Positions 34,612 to 46,715 of a DNA stretch of 64,000 nt are shown here, in pieces. Position numbers and translations under genes: made by a program. Below the pieces are notes generated by a model, which worked only from the letters and a program-made list of their open reading frames with translations, made no database searches and was not told the DNA's origin. The number at the start of each line of letters is the position of its first letter. The stretch's first letter is position 1. Origin of the DNA: Pilatotrama ljubarskyi (taxonomy: Eukaryota > Basidiomycota > Agaricomycetes > Polyporales > Polyporaceae); the NCBI GenBank assembly GCA_022385805.1, contig MU277671.1, positions 442,808 to 506,807 of the forward strand. Direction: 5' to 3'.

Positions 34612-37600
34612 TCACGGAGAAGCTGACCAAGAACCTGCGAGCGACGGCGGCAGAGGCGCCGGCTGGTATGAAGAGAGGCGCGGCGGCTCCGGGAGGGGGT
34701 TGTGAGCGAGCGGGTCTCGCAGAGGTGCAGGCGGCGAACTCTGAGAGGCGCGCTTGTGATACTGCTGTGGGGGGCTTCCCTGCGGATGAGAAGGTGGAGA
34801 ACCAGAAGGGTATAAGATAGGCGTTGAAGAGGAAGCGAACTGGGCATAGGAAGCGGCCTGTCCCTGGGACCCCTGGTACGGCGTCTGGACGACCACATAG
34901 GTGTGGCTCGAGCCGTGCACCTGGTTCGCAGGCGACATGCCCGTCGCGCGCTGCAGATCCCCTACGGCGGTGACGCTTGGGATCGAGCTCACTCGCTGTA
35001 GCTCGGTGCTGATGAAGGTGGACGGCCGAGAGTCACTGCCAATGGTAGCAGGCGTAGAGACTACGGGCATACCGTCAGGACCGTACGCCATGCTCCGCGC
35101 CTTCCAGAGCCTGTCCATCTCCCACGCCTCCTTGGCTTTCATGGATGCAAAATCGGCGGCAGAGTGCAACTCGGAGTTCGGGCGCGTCGACGTGTGTACG
35201 GACCCATGCCGCTCGTGAGCTGAGGGCACGGGCGCTGTGGGCGCTGTAGGCGAAACAGGGGAAGGGTTATTAGACCCCTTGGCTGCACGACCTTCGTCAT
35301 TACGAGGTTTCTTGAGGGTACTTGCACGTCGCGACGACTTCGTCGACGTGACGCGCTCGGGAAAAACCGGGGTCTGGGTGGACCGCACCGCGTTGTCGGA
35401 GGGAGACCTCTCGCGGCCGCCGGTGGAGGCATGCCTCTTGTGACGCGGCTCAGCCTCCTCCGCGCTGCTGCCCTGCTCACGCCGCTTGCTCTCGCGACGA
35501 CGGGCATCGCGCTCGGGTTCGAACGACTTTGCACGCTCCTTGTCCTTAGACTTCGACTTCTTCGTAGAGTTTGAGGGCTCTTCGGGAGACTCGACGACTT
35601 CCCATTGCTCACCCATGCCCACGATGACCTCCCCAGCCTGCTTGATCGTCCCGGAGGGACTGCGCACGAGCTTGAACGTCTCCGTCTGGCGACTCTGCGA
35701 CCCGATCGACGCCTTAGAACGTGTCGTTCCGTCCTTAGACTTTGTCGGGGAACGGTCGGCACGCCTGCTGCCGCTGCCTTCGGATTCTTCGACGACTGTC
35801 GAGGCGATGGAGAGGGGAGCGGTGTAGGGCGTCGGGGGATTGACGAACATCGAAGCCCGGGCTACGGACGATTCCTCCTCTGACGGCATGGTCGTTGTCT
35901 GCGGTGGTGGCGCCGCCACCTGCGGAGGGGTGGGCTCCCGGATCTGTGCTGATACGGGGACAAAGGAGGGAGGAACGACAGTGGCCGTGGACGGCGTGTC
36001 GTGCGCCGGAGATGGCTCAGGCATGCTCTGGAGCACGGTAGCAGGCGTGGGCGGAGGGAGCTCAGGGAGGGGCGGTGAGGAAGGATGAGGCGGCGGCTCG
36101 CGCGGCACCGGCCCATTGTCAACCAATTGGACCGATCGTGGACGTGAACTCTTCGCGCCCTCTGCTATCGGAGCCGGGGACTCTGACCTGGGAATCTCCG
36201 GAAGTGGGAGGTCCTCCCTCGACATAGGCCTGGGAGTGCTCTCCTCCTGTGCGGGGAGAGCCGGGGGAGGTGGGACAAGGTGCTCTCCCTCTATAGGCGT
36301 GTTGTCGCTTGAGCTCTCCGGCTCATCGGGATTGGCAATTGTAAGCCTTCCCGATGTCATGATCTCATGGACTGAAGCTGACTCTGACGATCGACGACTA
36401 GGCGCACGCAAAGACCCTTGAGCGTGTTGGACGGTGTCTATGGAGGGCGGCGGAATGCGCCGCATAGGCTCAGGCGACTTGGACAGCCGTGACGAGGCAC
36501 GATTGCCTGTTTCCGGAGGGTGCGGGCTGACGGGAGTAGGCAGGCGACTGTTATCAGCGCTCGTGGAGTATGGCCACTCGGTACCGTTCGGTGTGCTGGG
36601 CTTGTCGGTTCTTCGCATCACACTGAACCTCTTCACCAGACGCCCAAGCATGCTTCCCCGCTTGACCTTCTGCACGGAGGGCTGAAGGGAGGGCAGAGAC
36701 GTCATGGAAGGCGCTAAAGCAGACTGGCGTCGTAACATCTTTGCTTGAGTGGGCTCGTCTGTGGATATCGACTACAGTTAGAAATGACATTGAGCAGTAT
36801 GAGACAGGTCCTCACCGTCTTCGGTGCCGTTACCAAAGAGACCGGCGAAGGGTTTTCGCCGCTTGCTGAGCTTGCGGGGCAGCTGTATCTGCACAGGGTC
36901 TATGGCATGTAGGTGTACTGCGGACGTCGACTGTGAGAGAGGAGATGGCGTCACTGTCTTGTGCCGGATTGCGTTGGACGTGCTCTGGCGCCGCGGGCGC
37001 GGGTTGATAGGACTCTGGAGGGGGCTGAATATGCTATAGTTCCCGTATCGACATATTCACATACCTGCGGTGGCTCTGTTTTCCGTTCGTTAGAATGGAT
37101 GTCATATGGAGACTCATGGTGCCAGTTCGTACCCCATGGGTCCGTCCCATCCATCATGTCCACATTGTCATGAGTATTTTGCGAGACTTTCCGGGAGCGG
37201 GGCTTCATAGGTTCTTGGATACGGATCTGGGAGGAGGTGGGTGTCGGTAGAGGAGACCCAGATGGTGTCCTGCTCGGGCCGGCCATTCTTGCAGGATCCT
37301 GAGAGCGCTCCGGCGCCGAAGCCATAGGTGGGAACGAGGGGGAGAAGACGGACGGTGGCCGACCATCTTTGGTTGGTGGTAATAGATGATGATTACGATA
37401 CCAGCGAGGTCCGACGGGATTGTGGATTGGATAACGAGCGCGAAATTGAGCAGCAGAGGCTGCTGCAAACTCGACCTCGCGATGGTACCAAGGCGGCAAC
37501 TCGTTCAGAGGGTCCGGGATGATGGAGTATGCGAACGCGTTGAAAGGAGGGGGCGCGTTCTCCTGCTCCTTCTCGCGCGTGTCAAGGCTGGCGCTGCGAG

Positions 37601-37730
37601 CGTTGGGTGGGCCGTGTTCTGTCGCGGAGCGCTGCTTGTGGGGAGGATCCTCGTGTTTCTTGGTGGATTTGCGGGCGAGAAAGCTCTTGCTCCTCGGCTT
37701 TGCTCGCGCGGGGGCCTCCGTGGACGCCAT
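34612..37730 (-). CDS. PAL1: Pal1-family cell morphogenesis protein
   Basis: Three exons in transcription order: 37065-37730, 36816-37014, 34612-36758; 1003 residues. The Pal1 core is near residues 190-220 with DPWGTNWHHESPYD. A basic block (RKLSKRRKPFAGLFG) follows at the end of exon 2, then a long Ser/Pro/Glu-rich, probably disordered tail with a short helical patch (FASMKAKEAWEMDRLWKARSM, about residues 805-825). In fission yeast Pal1 is a cortical protein needed for cylindrical shape, and its budding-yeast relative is linked to endocytic sites. The 50-base intron 37015-37064 uses CTCCAG as acceptor because that is the only phase-0 join into the downstream frame. A second Pal1-like gene lies at 15413-18084. 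Confidence 0.85.
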
Positions 37731-38197
37731 GGCGGCTCAAGGAGAACGAGGGCGAGCGGGGGATGATGCGAGCGGAAGCTGAAGAGCGCAGAGGTCATGC
37801 AGCGAGTGAGCGGCTAGTCGTGGCCGGCGACCGAAAGCAGTGATGGGATGGACTTGCCTGGTCGTGGCGGAACGTCGGGCGTCGTGTCGGATAGCAACGA
37901 GAGCGGTGAGCTGGACGGTCAGAGGGCGGGGCGCATGGGGAAAGAGAGGAGGGAGAAACGAGCGTCGAGGAGATTCGGGGCGAAAGAGAGCCAACACGTT
38001 CTCTCCGCGTCTCCCGCTGCAATCGCACACACACGGCAACCGGCGTCTGCACCAATCTCCCGCAGTGCCCGGGGTCCTGGACTCCAGACTCGCCTCATCC
38101 GGACACTCCAAAAGTTTGCGAGCACTGCTTTCCGCCCTCGTCTCCTTCGCCGGCCAGAGTCTCGCCTGTGCTCGTCCTCGCCTCCTCGTCGTGCCTC
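37731..38197. promoter_or_regulatory. Divergent promoter of PAL1 and ADE5,7
   Basis: About 467 bases between divergent start codons. A Gcn4-type TGACTC site was not found by eye. No TATA box is evident. Confidence 0.45.
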
Positions 38198-41059
38198 ATG
38201 ACCGCCCTCAGGATCCTCGTCATCGGCAGCGGCGGGCGGGAGCACGCCCTCGCATGGAAGCTGTCGCAGTCTCCTCGCGTCGACGAGATCTTCGTCTGTC
38301 CCGGCAACGGAGGCACCTCTCTCGAACCCAAGACCACTAATGTCAACCTATCCCCGTCGGACTTCCCTGCTCTGGTCGACTTTGCGCTGAAGAACGGGGT
38401 ATATATTCCGTACTACTCGAGTGCCTTCGATTGCGTAGCTCAGCTTTCGTCAGGTCTCGCTTGTCCTCCCTGGACCCGAACAACCTCTGGTCGATGGCAT
38501 CGAGACGTTCTTCCGGAAAGGTATCGTATTTACTACTGCCCACTGATCTCAGTCTAATATTGCTATCGTGCGTGAAGTGGGTATTCCCGTCTTCGGGCCC
38601 ACTGCGCTTGCTGCGCGCATGGAGGGATCCAAGGCGTTCTCGAAAGCCTTCATGGACCGACACCAGATTCCCACCGCCAAGTTCAAGGTCTTCGCGTCTT
38701 CCCAAGTCGACCAAGCCATCGAGTACGTCCGCACATGCGGCTTCAAGGTCGTCCTCAAGGCTAGCGGCCTGGCCGCGGGCAAAGGAGTACTTCTGCCCGA
38801 GTCTGTGGACGAGGCGATCGCGGGTCTCAAGGAGATCATGGTCGATAACGTCTTCGGGGCAGCAGGTCTGCGACCTTACAATCCGTGTATATTACCTATC
38901 ATTGAGAATATATTTTCTCAGGCCAAGAAGTCGTTGTTGAGGAGCTCCTGACGGGGCCCGAAGTGTCCGTGCTTGCGTTCTCCGACGGTTACACAGTCGT
39001 GCCCTTGCCCGCAGCACAAGACCACAAACGCATTGGTGAGGGCGACACTGGCCCCAACACCGGCGGTATGGGAGCGTATGCGCCTGCTCCGGTTGCCACG
39101 CCCGATGTCATGGACCGCATCATGAAGGAGGTCCTCCAGCCTACCATCACCGGTATGAGGAGGGAGGGTAAGTACAGCTCCATTTTCTTCCACGAACCAT
39201 CTGACAAGCAAACGCAGGCTTCCCCTTCGTCGGTATGCTGTTCACCGGTCTGATGATTACGGAGAATGGACCCAAGGTCCTCGAGTACAACGTGCGATTT
39301 GGCGACCCAGAGACGGAAGCTCTGGTCTTGCTACTCGACCCAGAGACCGATCTCGCGTCCATCCTCCTTGTACGACCCTCTCCTTCCACTCGCCAATGTA
39401 TGAAGGCCGACCTTTTGCCCCCAGGCCTGCGCAGAGCGCCGCCTTGATTCCGTCGAAGTGAAGATGCGCCCCGGCTATGGCGTCTCCGTCGTCCTCGCGT
39501 CCCAAGGATACCCAGGGAGCTATGCCAAGGGGAAGGAGATCACTATCGGGCAAATGCCCAGCGGTACGACACGCCAAGCTCATCTGCCGCGGGATTTCGT
39601 CCGGCTGACTATTCAAAATTAACGCAGATGTCGTCCCTTTCCATGCGGGAACGTCCACAGTGGGCGGAAAGATTGTAACCTCTGGTGGCCGCGTTTTAGT
39701 CGTTTCGGCTTACGCGCCTACGCTCCGGGGTGCTCTTGATGCTGCTTATGCCGGCGTCGCGAACATCAAGTTCGAAGGCAAGGTCTTCCGGCGAGACATC
39801 GCGCACAGGTATGTTTCCTTCGATCGCGAGTGCAGGATGCAACCAATTGAACGCGTCAATAATCAGGGCTCTGTCGACGAAACCCACCACCGGCCTCACG
39901 TACGCGCAAGCTGGCGTGTCAGTAGATGCCGGAAACGCCCTCGTCGAGGCCATCAAGCCATACGTTCGCGCCACGCGCCGGTCAGGCGCTGACGCCGAGA
40001 TCGGCGGCTTTGGCGGCGTCTTTGACCTGAAGGCCACGGGCTACAAGGATCCCGTGCTGGTCAGCGGGACCGATGGCGTCGGCACCAAGCTGCGCGTCGC
40101 TATGGATGTTGGCCTGCACGACTACGTCGGTATGTCCGCTTAATCGCAATTGCGCAACCTGCGCGATCGCTGAGCCTGAGCATTGCAGGCATCGACCTCG
40201 TCGCGATGTCAGTAAACGATCTGCTGGTGCAGGGCGCGGAACCGCTGTACTTCCTGGATTACTTTGCGTGTAGTAAACTCGACGTCGCCGTCGCTGTACG
40301 CGTCATCAAGGGCGTCGCGGACGGCTGCGTACAAGCAGGATGCGCCCTCATTGGCGGAGAGACGGCGGAAATGCCGAGCATGTACCACGGAGGTGAGCCT
40401 CCTCATCTTCGACTGGCGGCCTACCCCGCCGTTGCTGACGGCTCGCGTTCATGTCAGATGATTACGATCTCGCTGGCTTCGCTGTCGGCGCGGTGGAACG
40501 CGACCTGATCCTCCCACAACCGACCATCGCGCCCGGAGACGTGTTGCTCGGCCTCCCGTCGTCCGGTCTGCACTCGAACGGCTTCTCGCTCGTGCGCAAA
40601 GTCGTCGCGCTGTCGGGGCTCTCCTACTCAGACCCCTGCCCCTGGGACTCCAACGTCTCGCTCGGCCGTGCGCTCCTCGAGCCGACGCGCATCTACATCA
40701 AGAGCGTCCTTCCCGCCGCGCAGGCCGGGCTGCTCAAAGGAATGTCGCACATCACCGGTGGCGGCTTCGTTGAGAACATTCCCAGAGTGCTCCCGAAAGG
40801 CATGGGATGCTTTATCGATGCATCAACGTGGGAGCTCCCCTCCGTCTTCCGCTTCCTGATGCAGCGCGGGGGCGTCGAGCCGCTCGAGATGGCGCGGACG
40901 TTTAATAATGGCCTGGGCATGGTCCTCGTGGTCGCCCCGGACATGGCGTCTCGCGCCATCGAAGCGCTCCAGAGCGCGGGCGAGAAGAACGTGTACCGGA
41001 TCGGACAAGTCACCGCGCAGAGCGGAGTGGAGATGCGCAATTTGAGCGCATGGAGCTGA
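38198..41059 (+). CDS. ADE5,7: Bifunctional GAR synthetase / AIR synthetase
   Basis: Ten exons: 38198-38398, 38454-38520, 38578-38865, 38922-39167, 39218-39369, 39425-39563, 39628-39808, 39867-40129, 40189-40392, 40458-41059; 780 residues, near yeast's 802. The N-terminal half is phosphoribosylamine-glycine ligase ([54 protein letters not shown]: an ATP-grasp enzyme). The C-terminal half from about residue 435 is AIR synthetase ([57 protein letters not shown]). It carries out steps 2 and 5 of de novo purine synthesis in the cytosol. The fusion is standard in fungi. All motifs are intact. Confidence 0.97.
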
Positions 41060-41596
41060 GGGGGCTCAGATGGAGGTACCAAAAAGCAGGGATCGGTTGT
41101 CTGCCAAACAAGCGAAAAAGCTTGATAGCGAGACTTGTGTATCGATTAGCGACGTAGTCAGGGGGGAGACCATGACGGCTGGGGTGTAAGGTACTTGGCG
41201 AGAAGTATAGCTACGACAGAGTTAAACTACGATAGTAGATCAGTACTTGAAGATGTGCTTTTATGCATGAGACAACATGTAGAACGAAGCGATAAACAAG
41301 ACGGTCGTGTAGAGATCTACGCAGTAAATATGGGTGTGAAAACAGTGCAGAATGGATGGACGGACGGATGAATGATGGATGGATAGGGTGTAAGCAGATG
41401 GGGGCGGAGTGGTGGGTCCGGATGCACACGATACCGAGACAGCTGCAGCGCCATGTCCTCAACGCTATGAGCAAACAGGAGAGCCAGAGAGAATACAGAA
41501 TACACCAGAGCCCGATGAATACCGGAGAACATATGCACGAGATCGACGAGGGCAAGACCACAACGTAAAGCACGAGCCGAGGACAGATCGTCCCTT
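41060..41596. other. Convergent 3' region with a GGAT-like repeat
   Basis: About 540 bases between the 3' ends of ADE5,7 and the zinc-finger gene. A short imperfect run of GGAT/GGAC units lies at 41352-41387. It holds both 3' UTRs and no gene. Confidence 0.55.
41352..41387. repeat. Imperfect GGAT/GGAC tandem repeat
   Basis: A 36-base run of 4-base units such as GGAT, GGAC and GAAT in the shared 3' region. It looks like a degenerate microsatellite. Confidence 0.6.
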
Positions 41597-43834
41597 TTAG
41601 GCGGAGACAGATACTTCCTTCGCCGCTTCCGGCGGGACAGCGGTCGCAGCAGCGGCGAAGGAGAGAGGGAGCTTGTTGACAGGCTGCTCAACAGGCGGGC
41701 TGGAGATAACCCCGTTGGTCTCCGCTTTGCCGTCCTGAACAAGCATTAGACCGACAAATTAATCCGAGCCCGCTGTACACACCTTGGGCGCGGGCGCCGG
41801 AGAAGGCTGCTCCGGAGTGTTGCCACGGGTGACCTGGGCATCCCTCTTCGGGGGCGGAGGAGCCTGCAAGACCTGCGCAGCGGTGGGCCCGGAGTAACCC
41901 GGCGCAACCGAACCGTTCACGGCGGGGCCACGGGAGGACGGGGACGAGCCGCCGAGAACGGGGAATTCATCGGCATTGGGAACGCGCTGAGGTTTGGACG
42001 GAGCGAACTTCTTGTCCTGCCGAGGCCCGTTGGCGAAGTGGTTGGGCTTAAAGTGCGGCGGACGGCCTCTGTGACCGGGCTCAGCGGACTGTGAGCGGCT
42101 AGACTCGCTCGTGGTAGTGCCCGTGCCATTACGACTATGCGCCGGGCCCTTGTCCTGGACATTGGCGTCAGGATAATTTACGGACGCTATGTACACACGT
42201 GACCTACATCCTGAGTCGTCATGGCCGCAAATTTATCCTCCAGCGACGCCATACCATTGCCATGGAAGGGCGGACGTGGCCGGTGGCCTCCACGAGGAGC
42301 AAAGTGAGGCGGGTGGTGGTGATGATTCACCGGGCCGTCAGGGAGGACGTGGGGGAAGCGGCAGTCATCGCTATGATTTCCCATATGAGCGCCTGGATGT
42401 GCGACGAAAAGTGTTAAGACGCTCACCCGTTCCTGCAGCGTCCCGCTGGGAAGAATAGGCACGGAGGCTTGCCTCCACGACCACCGAAGGATGGCCTGCG
42501 AGCGCTCCCTCGTCTGTGATGAGTCATGGCTTCCCTATTCATCGGCCCGTGGCCATAGGCATCCGCCTGCGGATGGCCTTGCGCGGGCGACTTCGGGGAG
42601 ACAAGGTCGGCACCATCGCCGTTGGAAACCATGCCTTGCGGCGCGTATTGGGCGGGGATGGCGTAAGGAGGGACCATGCCCTGCACATTCGGGGAAATGG
42701 GAGGGTACATGCCCTGCTGAGGTGGCGATTGCGCGTTAGCAGGGTGGGTCTGAAGAGGCGAGAGGGGAGGGATCGGCCCGGGCATGGGCACTGGGGCGGG
42801 GTTGCCATAAGTAGGGGATACGGGGGATACGACACCGTAGGGCATCGGAGGCTGTCCGTTGACAGGGCTGAAAGGGCCCTGGACGGGTGACATGACCTCG
42901 GAGCCGGATCTGGCGTGGGCCATGGGTTGCGTAGGCGACATCGGGTTCACCGGCGCACCGTTTGGTGACGCGCCATACGAAGTGGGCGGAACAGGGTAGT
43001 AGGCGGGAGGTGGGTAAGGGCCAGGATTCATGTGATCGTACGGGGCGGGGTATTGGGCAGGCGGGGGAACAGGCCCTTGCATGTAAGGAGCTTGTGGATG
43101 CGCAAACATGCAGGAAGAGCCATAGCGGCAAGCGGGATAGTATCTGCAGGGAATCATACGAGCGATCTCGGGGGGCGGCAGGTTCCCGAGCCCGGGGTGG
43201 TTCTGATCGGTCGGCATCGGGGGAGGAGGAACGTAGTAGGGCATGGTACCGTCTGGCATCATAGGCGGCGGCACGGGCATGGGCGGATAGTAGTAGGCAC
43301 CAGGGGGAGGAGGGGGGTAGTAGCCTGCCGCAGGATCCATGTTCACGGACTCCGCGGCTTGATCCTGAGAGTACGCAGACTCCTGCGGCTGCGCAGAGGC
43401 CTGTGCCAATTTGCTCTTGGCTACGCTGATGAGACCGTGGATTACTGGGTCCGAGGTGTATGACTCCGGGGGGCCTTGACTGGAAGCGTTGGTAGGATCG
43501 GCACCTGCAGCACGCACCAAGCCGGTTAATTAACTCGCACGTATTCTGAAAACTTTATGTTATGACACGCACCCTTGTCCAGCAGGACCCGAACAATCTC
43601 TACGTGGCCGTTTTTCACGGCCTCAATGAGAGGAGTGACCCCGGTATGATCTTGTGACGAAACGTGTCAATTCATGATTGGGTTCGGAGGCCACACTGCG
43701 CACAGAAAAATACGGAGATGAAGGATATGAAGCCTACCTTTGACCTCGATGTCGACCGGGGAAGCATCCTGGAGGAGCTCGATCACTTTCTCGAGGTTAC
43801 CCTCAGAGCACGCCTTCCAGAGAGGGGAGACCAT
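41597..43834 (-). CDS. Ankyrin-repeat and CCCH zinc-finger protein
   Basis: Six exons in transcription order: 43738-43834, 43573-43650, 42427-43504, 42208-42370, 41783-42154, 41597-41734; 641 residues. The N-terminus carries about two ankyrin repeats (SPLWKACSEGNLEKVIELL and TPLIEAVKNGHVEIVRVLL). Two CCCH fingers follow: C-x5-C-x5-C-x3-H near residue 180 (CRYYPACRYGSSCMFAH) and C-x7-C-x5-C-x3-H near residue 415, the second split by an intron. The rest is rich in Pro, Tyr, Gly and Met. CCCH proteins of this type bind RNA; ankyrin repeats suggest a protein partner. The precise target is unknown. A 53-base intron (42155-42207) removes an in-frame TAG. The gene begins 420 bases from the large inverted repeat. 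Confidence 0.85.
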
Positions 43835-44253
43835 CGTGGTATGAAGCACGAATTGAAGGGAGGGGAACGGATGGAAAGACGACCGAACGAATCGACCAGG
43901 CGCGAAAGCGTAATGGCAGAAGGCAAACCTCGAAACTGACGGAGCTTGAGCACCCTCGAAAGAATTTTGCAGGAGAACCGGGGCACGGGCTGCAGCCACA
44001 GCCGCCACTGCACTCGCCCTCAGAAAAATTGTATTAGATAATCGGCTTCTGATTATCAGTCCGGATATGGCAGGTCTCGTCGGTCGTCCTGGCCCACCCC
44101 TCATCTGATTCCCCGGCCCAGCCAACCGTCTCCCGCCCATTTTCCGCCCCCTTCGCCCGGCCGTCGTCATTTATGATGCGTTCCAGTGCGTCTTCGCGCG
44201 CCGTCGATTACGTGCAGTGGCCTTTGCCTGGGCACCGGACATGCATCGTCTAT
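43835..44253. promoter_or_regulatory. Upstream region of the ankyrin/CCCH gene
   Basis: About 420 bases between that gene's start and the left arm of the inverted repeat. It presumably holds the promoter. No element recognised. Confidence 0.4.
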
Positions 44254-44566
44254 AGGCTCACTCAATTCTTTATTTTATCGCTCACTTTATTTCCCACGGA
44301 GTCCTGCAATGACGCAATGGACCAGTTTCTTGCCAGAGAAATTCCCCCCTCTTCCCACCGACCAGGTTTTTTTCTCTCGGAGGGTCACCGACGGACCGGC
44401 GACGGTCTGCACGTCTCCTCGCCGCAAGCTCCGCCGGTCTCAGAGGCAGGCCGCGGGTGCTCGCACGCGCGCACTAGTACTCGTTCACGGTATGCGAACC
44501 GACGCGTGCTAAGCGCCCAACACACTCCGGCGCGAACGCATGCTGCATTCGAGCAGCGGATGTTTG
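44254..44566. repeat. Left arm of a perfect 313-bp inverted repeat
   Basis: By direct base-by-base comparison this segment is the exact reverse complement of 44735-45047; I found no mismatch. The arm starts AGGCTCACTC at its outer edge and ends GCGGATGTTTG at its inner edge. It has no recognised coding content. The outer flanks share only TAT (44251-44253 and 45048-45050), a possible 3-base target-site duplication. Confidence 0.97.
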
Positions 44567-44734
44567 GGGAAACAATTGGACAGCGGGGCCATGTACAGTA
44601 CATACTGTAGTGTATATTGCGAGTATCTACATAATCAGCCAGAGCGAGTGAAGCGCGACGCGAAACCGTCTGCATTGTGCACCAAATAAGCGCCCGAAGG
44701 CGCGATGACCACCGCCATCGATGCAGAACATCCT
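44567..44734. other. Spacer (loop) of the inverted repeat
   Basis: 168 unique bases between the two arms. It includes a small palindrome-like stretch (GTACAGTACATACTGTA). There is no transposase or any other gene in it. Confidence 0.9.
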
Positions 44735-45047
44735 CAAACATCCGCTGCTCGAATGCAGCATGCGTTCGCGCCGGAGTGTGTTGGGCGCTTAGCACGCGTC
44801 GGTTCGCATACCGTGAACGAGTACTAGTGCGCGCGTGCGAGCACCCGCGGCCTGCCTCTGAGACCGGCGGAGCTTGCGGCGAGGAGACGTGCAGACCGTC
44901 GCCGGTCCGTCGGTGACCCTCCGAGAGAAAAAAACCTGGTCGGTGGGAAGAGGGGGGAATTTCTCTGGCAAGAAACTGGTCCATTGCGTCATTGCAGGAC
45001 TCCGTGGGAAATAAAGTGAGCGATAAAATAAAGAATTGAGTGAGCCT
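44735..45047. repeat. Right arm of the perfect inverted repeat
   Basis: Exact reverse complement of 44254-44566. It ends 67 bases before the stop codon of the glycerol-3-phosphate dehydrogenase gene, so transcripts of that minus-strand gene could run through the arms and fold into a long hairpin. Confidence 0.97.
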
Positions 45048-45113
45048 TATATTATAGGAGCAAGCAAGTACGTAGATTCAAGATTGTGGCCTTGATTACC
45101 CTCCCTAACGCCC

Positions 45114-46715
45114 CTAAGCATCGAACCCCAACTTCTGCATCAGCCGTTTGGCGGGCTTGCCACCCTCTACCGAGAGATCCAGCTCGCGAATCGGTGGGAG
45201 GGACAGCAATTCGTTCGCGCGCTCTTCCACCGCTCTCCCTGGATTCCGACTTCAGTCGGGCTTTCGGCGTTGAGGTGTATTCGTTGACTCACCTTCGTAC
45301 AACACATCGTACACCTGCTTCGATCTCAGCGATCGGCACGATAAAACCAATGAAGGACGTCATGACACCCACCCCTGATGCTATTGGAGCACCTACGCTC
45401 AACTCGTCAACAATTGCCTTCAGCCCTTTTGCGGTGGTCACGCCTTCGGCCACGCTACCAAGCGTCTTGATGATGTGGTCAAGCTTCTCGCCTTGTCCGA
45501 GTCGGTACCCGACGGTGTAGTTCCGACTCGTCGGCGAACTGCATGTCAAGAACAGATCCCCTACGCCCGCAAGGGTGAGGAAAGTCAGGGGCGAAGCACC
45601 GTACGCTGTCCCGATTCTGGTCATCTCGGCTAGACCCCTCGTGATAAGCACTAGAGGGACGTTCCTGAGTCTATGAGCCGCATGGATACGACGGTTCACT
45701 CACTCGCCCTCGTGTTATTCTCGAAGCCAAGGCCAGCAGCCATACCAGCCGCGATGGCATAGACATTCTTCAAGGCTCCGGCAAGTTCAACCCCGATCGG
45801 ATCATCGCCGGTGTAGCTTCAGCTATTTCTTCAGCGCGCAACTCAAGCGTCAAGTTCGGCTACCTACCAGCGGAACCAGGGTTGGTGGAATAGTTGTGAC
45901 GCCCGCTCAGCGTGATCCGGGGACAGGGATACCACGGATACAGATGTAGGCTGTCTCTTGACGACTGTGGACTGTCCAGAATACGCACCACCAGAACGCG
46001 ATGCACTCACTTTCTTTGGCAAACGATGGCCCAGACTACGGGGACGCGCTCATTACCCAGCTACCACGCTGTGGGTGAAGACGTGCTCACGAGGAAGGTG
46101 GCCACCTTGGCGATCTCAGGTCCACATGTATCCGCAATGATCTCGAGTGTCAATGCACGAGTTTTGATTTCGATTCCCTTGTTGACAAAGATGAGTAGAG
46201 GGAGTCTTCCCTCATCCAGCGTCGGCTTCAACGCGGTCAGGGTTTCTCTGTGGCGGACATTTGAACAACCTCGGCTGTGGCAGCACAGTGGAATGCTCAG
46301 GTTACCTGACTCCTTCTGTCGGAATGGCGAAGAGCAAAACATCCATCCGTCGAATTAGATCTGACGAAGGGAATTCGGGCCCTACAGCGGTGATGGACTC
46401 TGCGAAGGCATGGTCCTGGAGGACCTCTGGATTGCGATGATGCTCGTTGAAATGCTTGACCAAGTTCTCGGAGCGTGACCACATGTAGACTATGTGCGAG
46501 GAATCCCCGAGGTGGTCAGCGAGGCAGCTACCGAAGTTGCCAGCGCCGAAGACGAGGACTTTCGACTTTTTGTCGCATTGTTGGTTAGGAAGCATCCTGA
46601 AGCCTGACGGAGAAACAAGGCGAGCCCTGAAGCGAAGATGAAGCGTTGGCAGCCCTGCAGAGAGCGTCTTGCGAGCAGGAGACCTGAGAGATGAGCGGGC
46701 AAAGGTGAGGAGCAT
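45114..46715 (-). CDS. NAD-dependent glycerol-3-phosphate dehydrogenase, bacterial GpsA type
   Basis: Eight exons in transcription order: 46306-46715, 46091-46247, 46011-46035, 45868-45964, 45704-45816, 45373-45650, 45293-45317, 45114-45238; 409 residues. The Rossmann motif GAGNFGS is at residues 57-63. Further marks are [24 protein letters not shown] and the C-terminal QVYDVLYEG, which fit GpsA more closely than yeast Gpd1. The enzyme reduces dihydroxyacetone phosphate to glycerol 3-phosphate for lipid and redox needs. The first 41 residues are rich in Arg, Ser and Leu without acidic residues, as in a mitochondrial presequence; the next Met (residue 41) could give a cytosolic form. Two exons are only 25 bases; both are needed to restore conserved motifs (SGPSFAKE and VYDVLYEG). 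Confidence 0.88.

Noticed and set aside
44173..44984. Mirror-image open frames of about 145-200 codons in the inverted repeat
   Set aside because: Each arm encodes the same peptide on opposite strands because the arms are exact reverse complements. There is no domain and no intron support, so they are not called genes.
44254..45047. Calling the inverted repeat a classified transposon
   Set aside because: No transposase, no recognised terminal motif and only a 3-base possible target duplication. The family cannot be named, so it is listed as a repeat only.
45318..45372. Reading straight through this stretch of the GpsA-type gene
   Set aside because: It is open but destroys the VYDVLYEG motif. 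Treating it as a 55-base GTGGGT..AAG intron restores the motif and phase.
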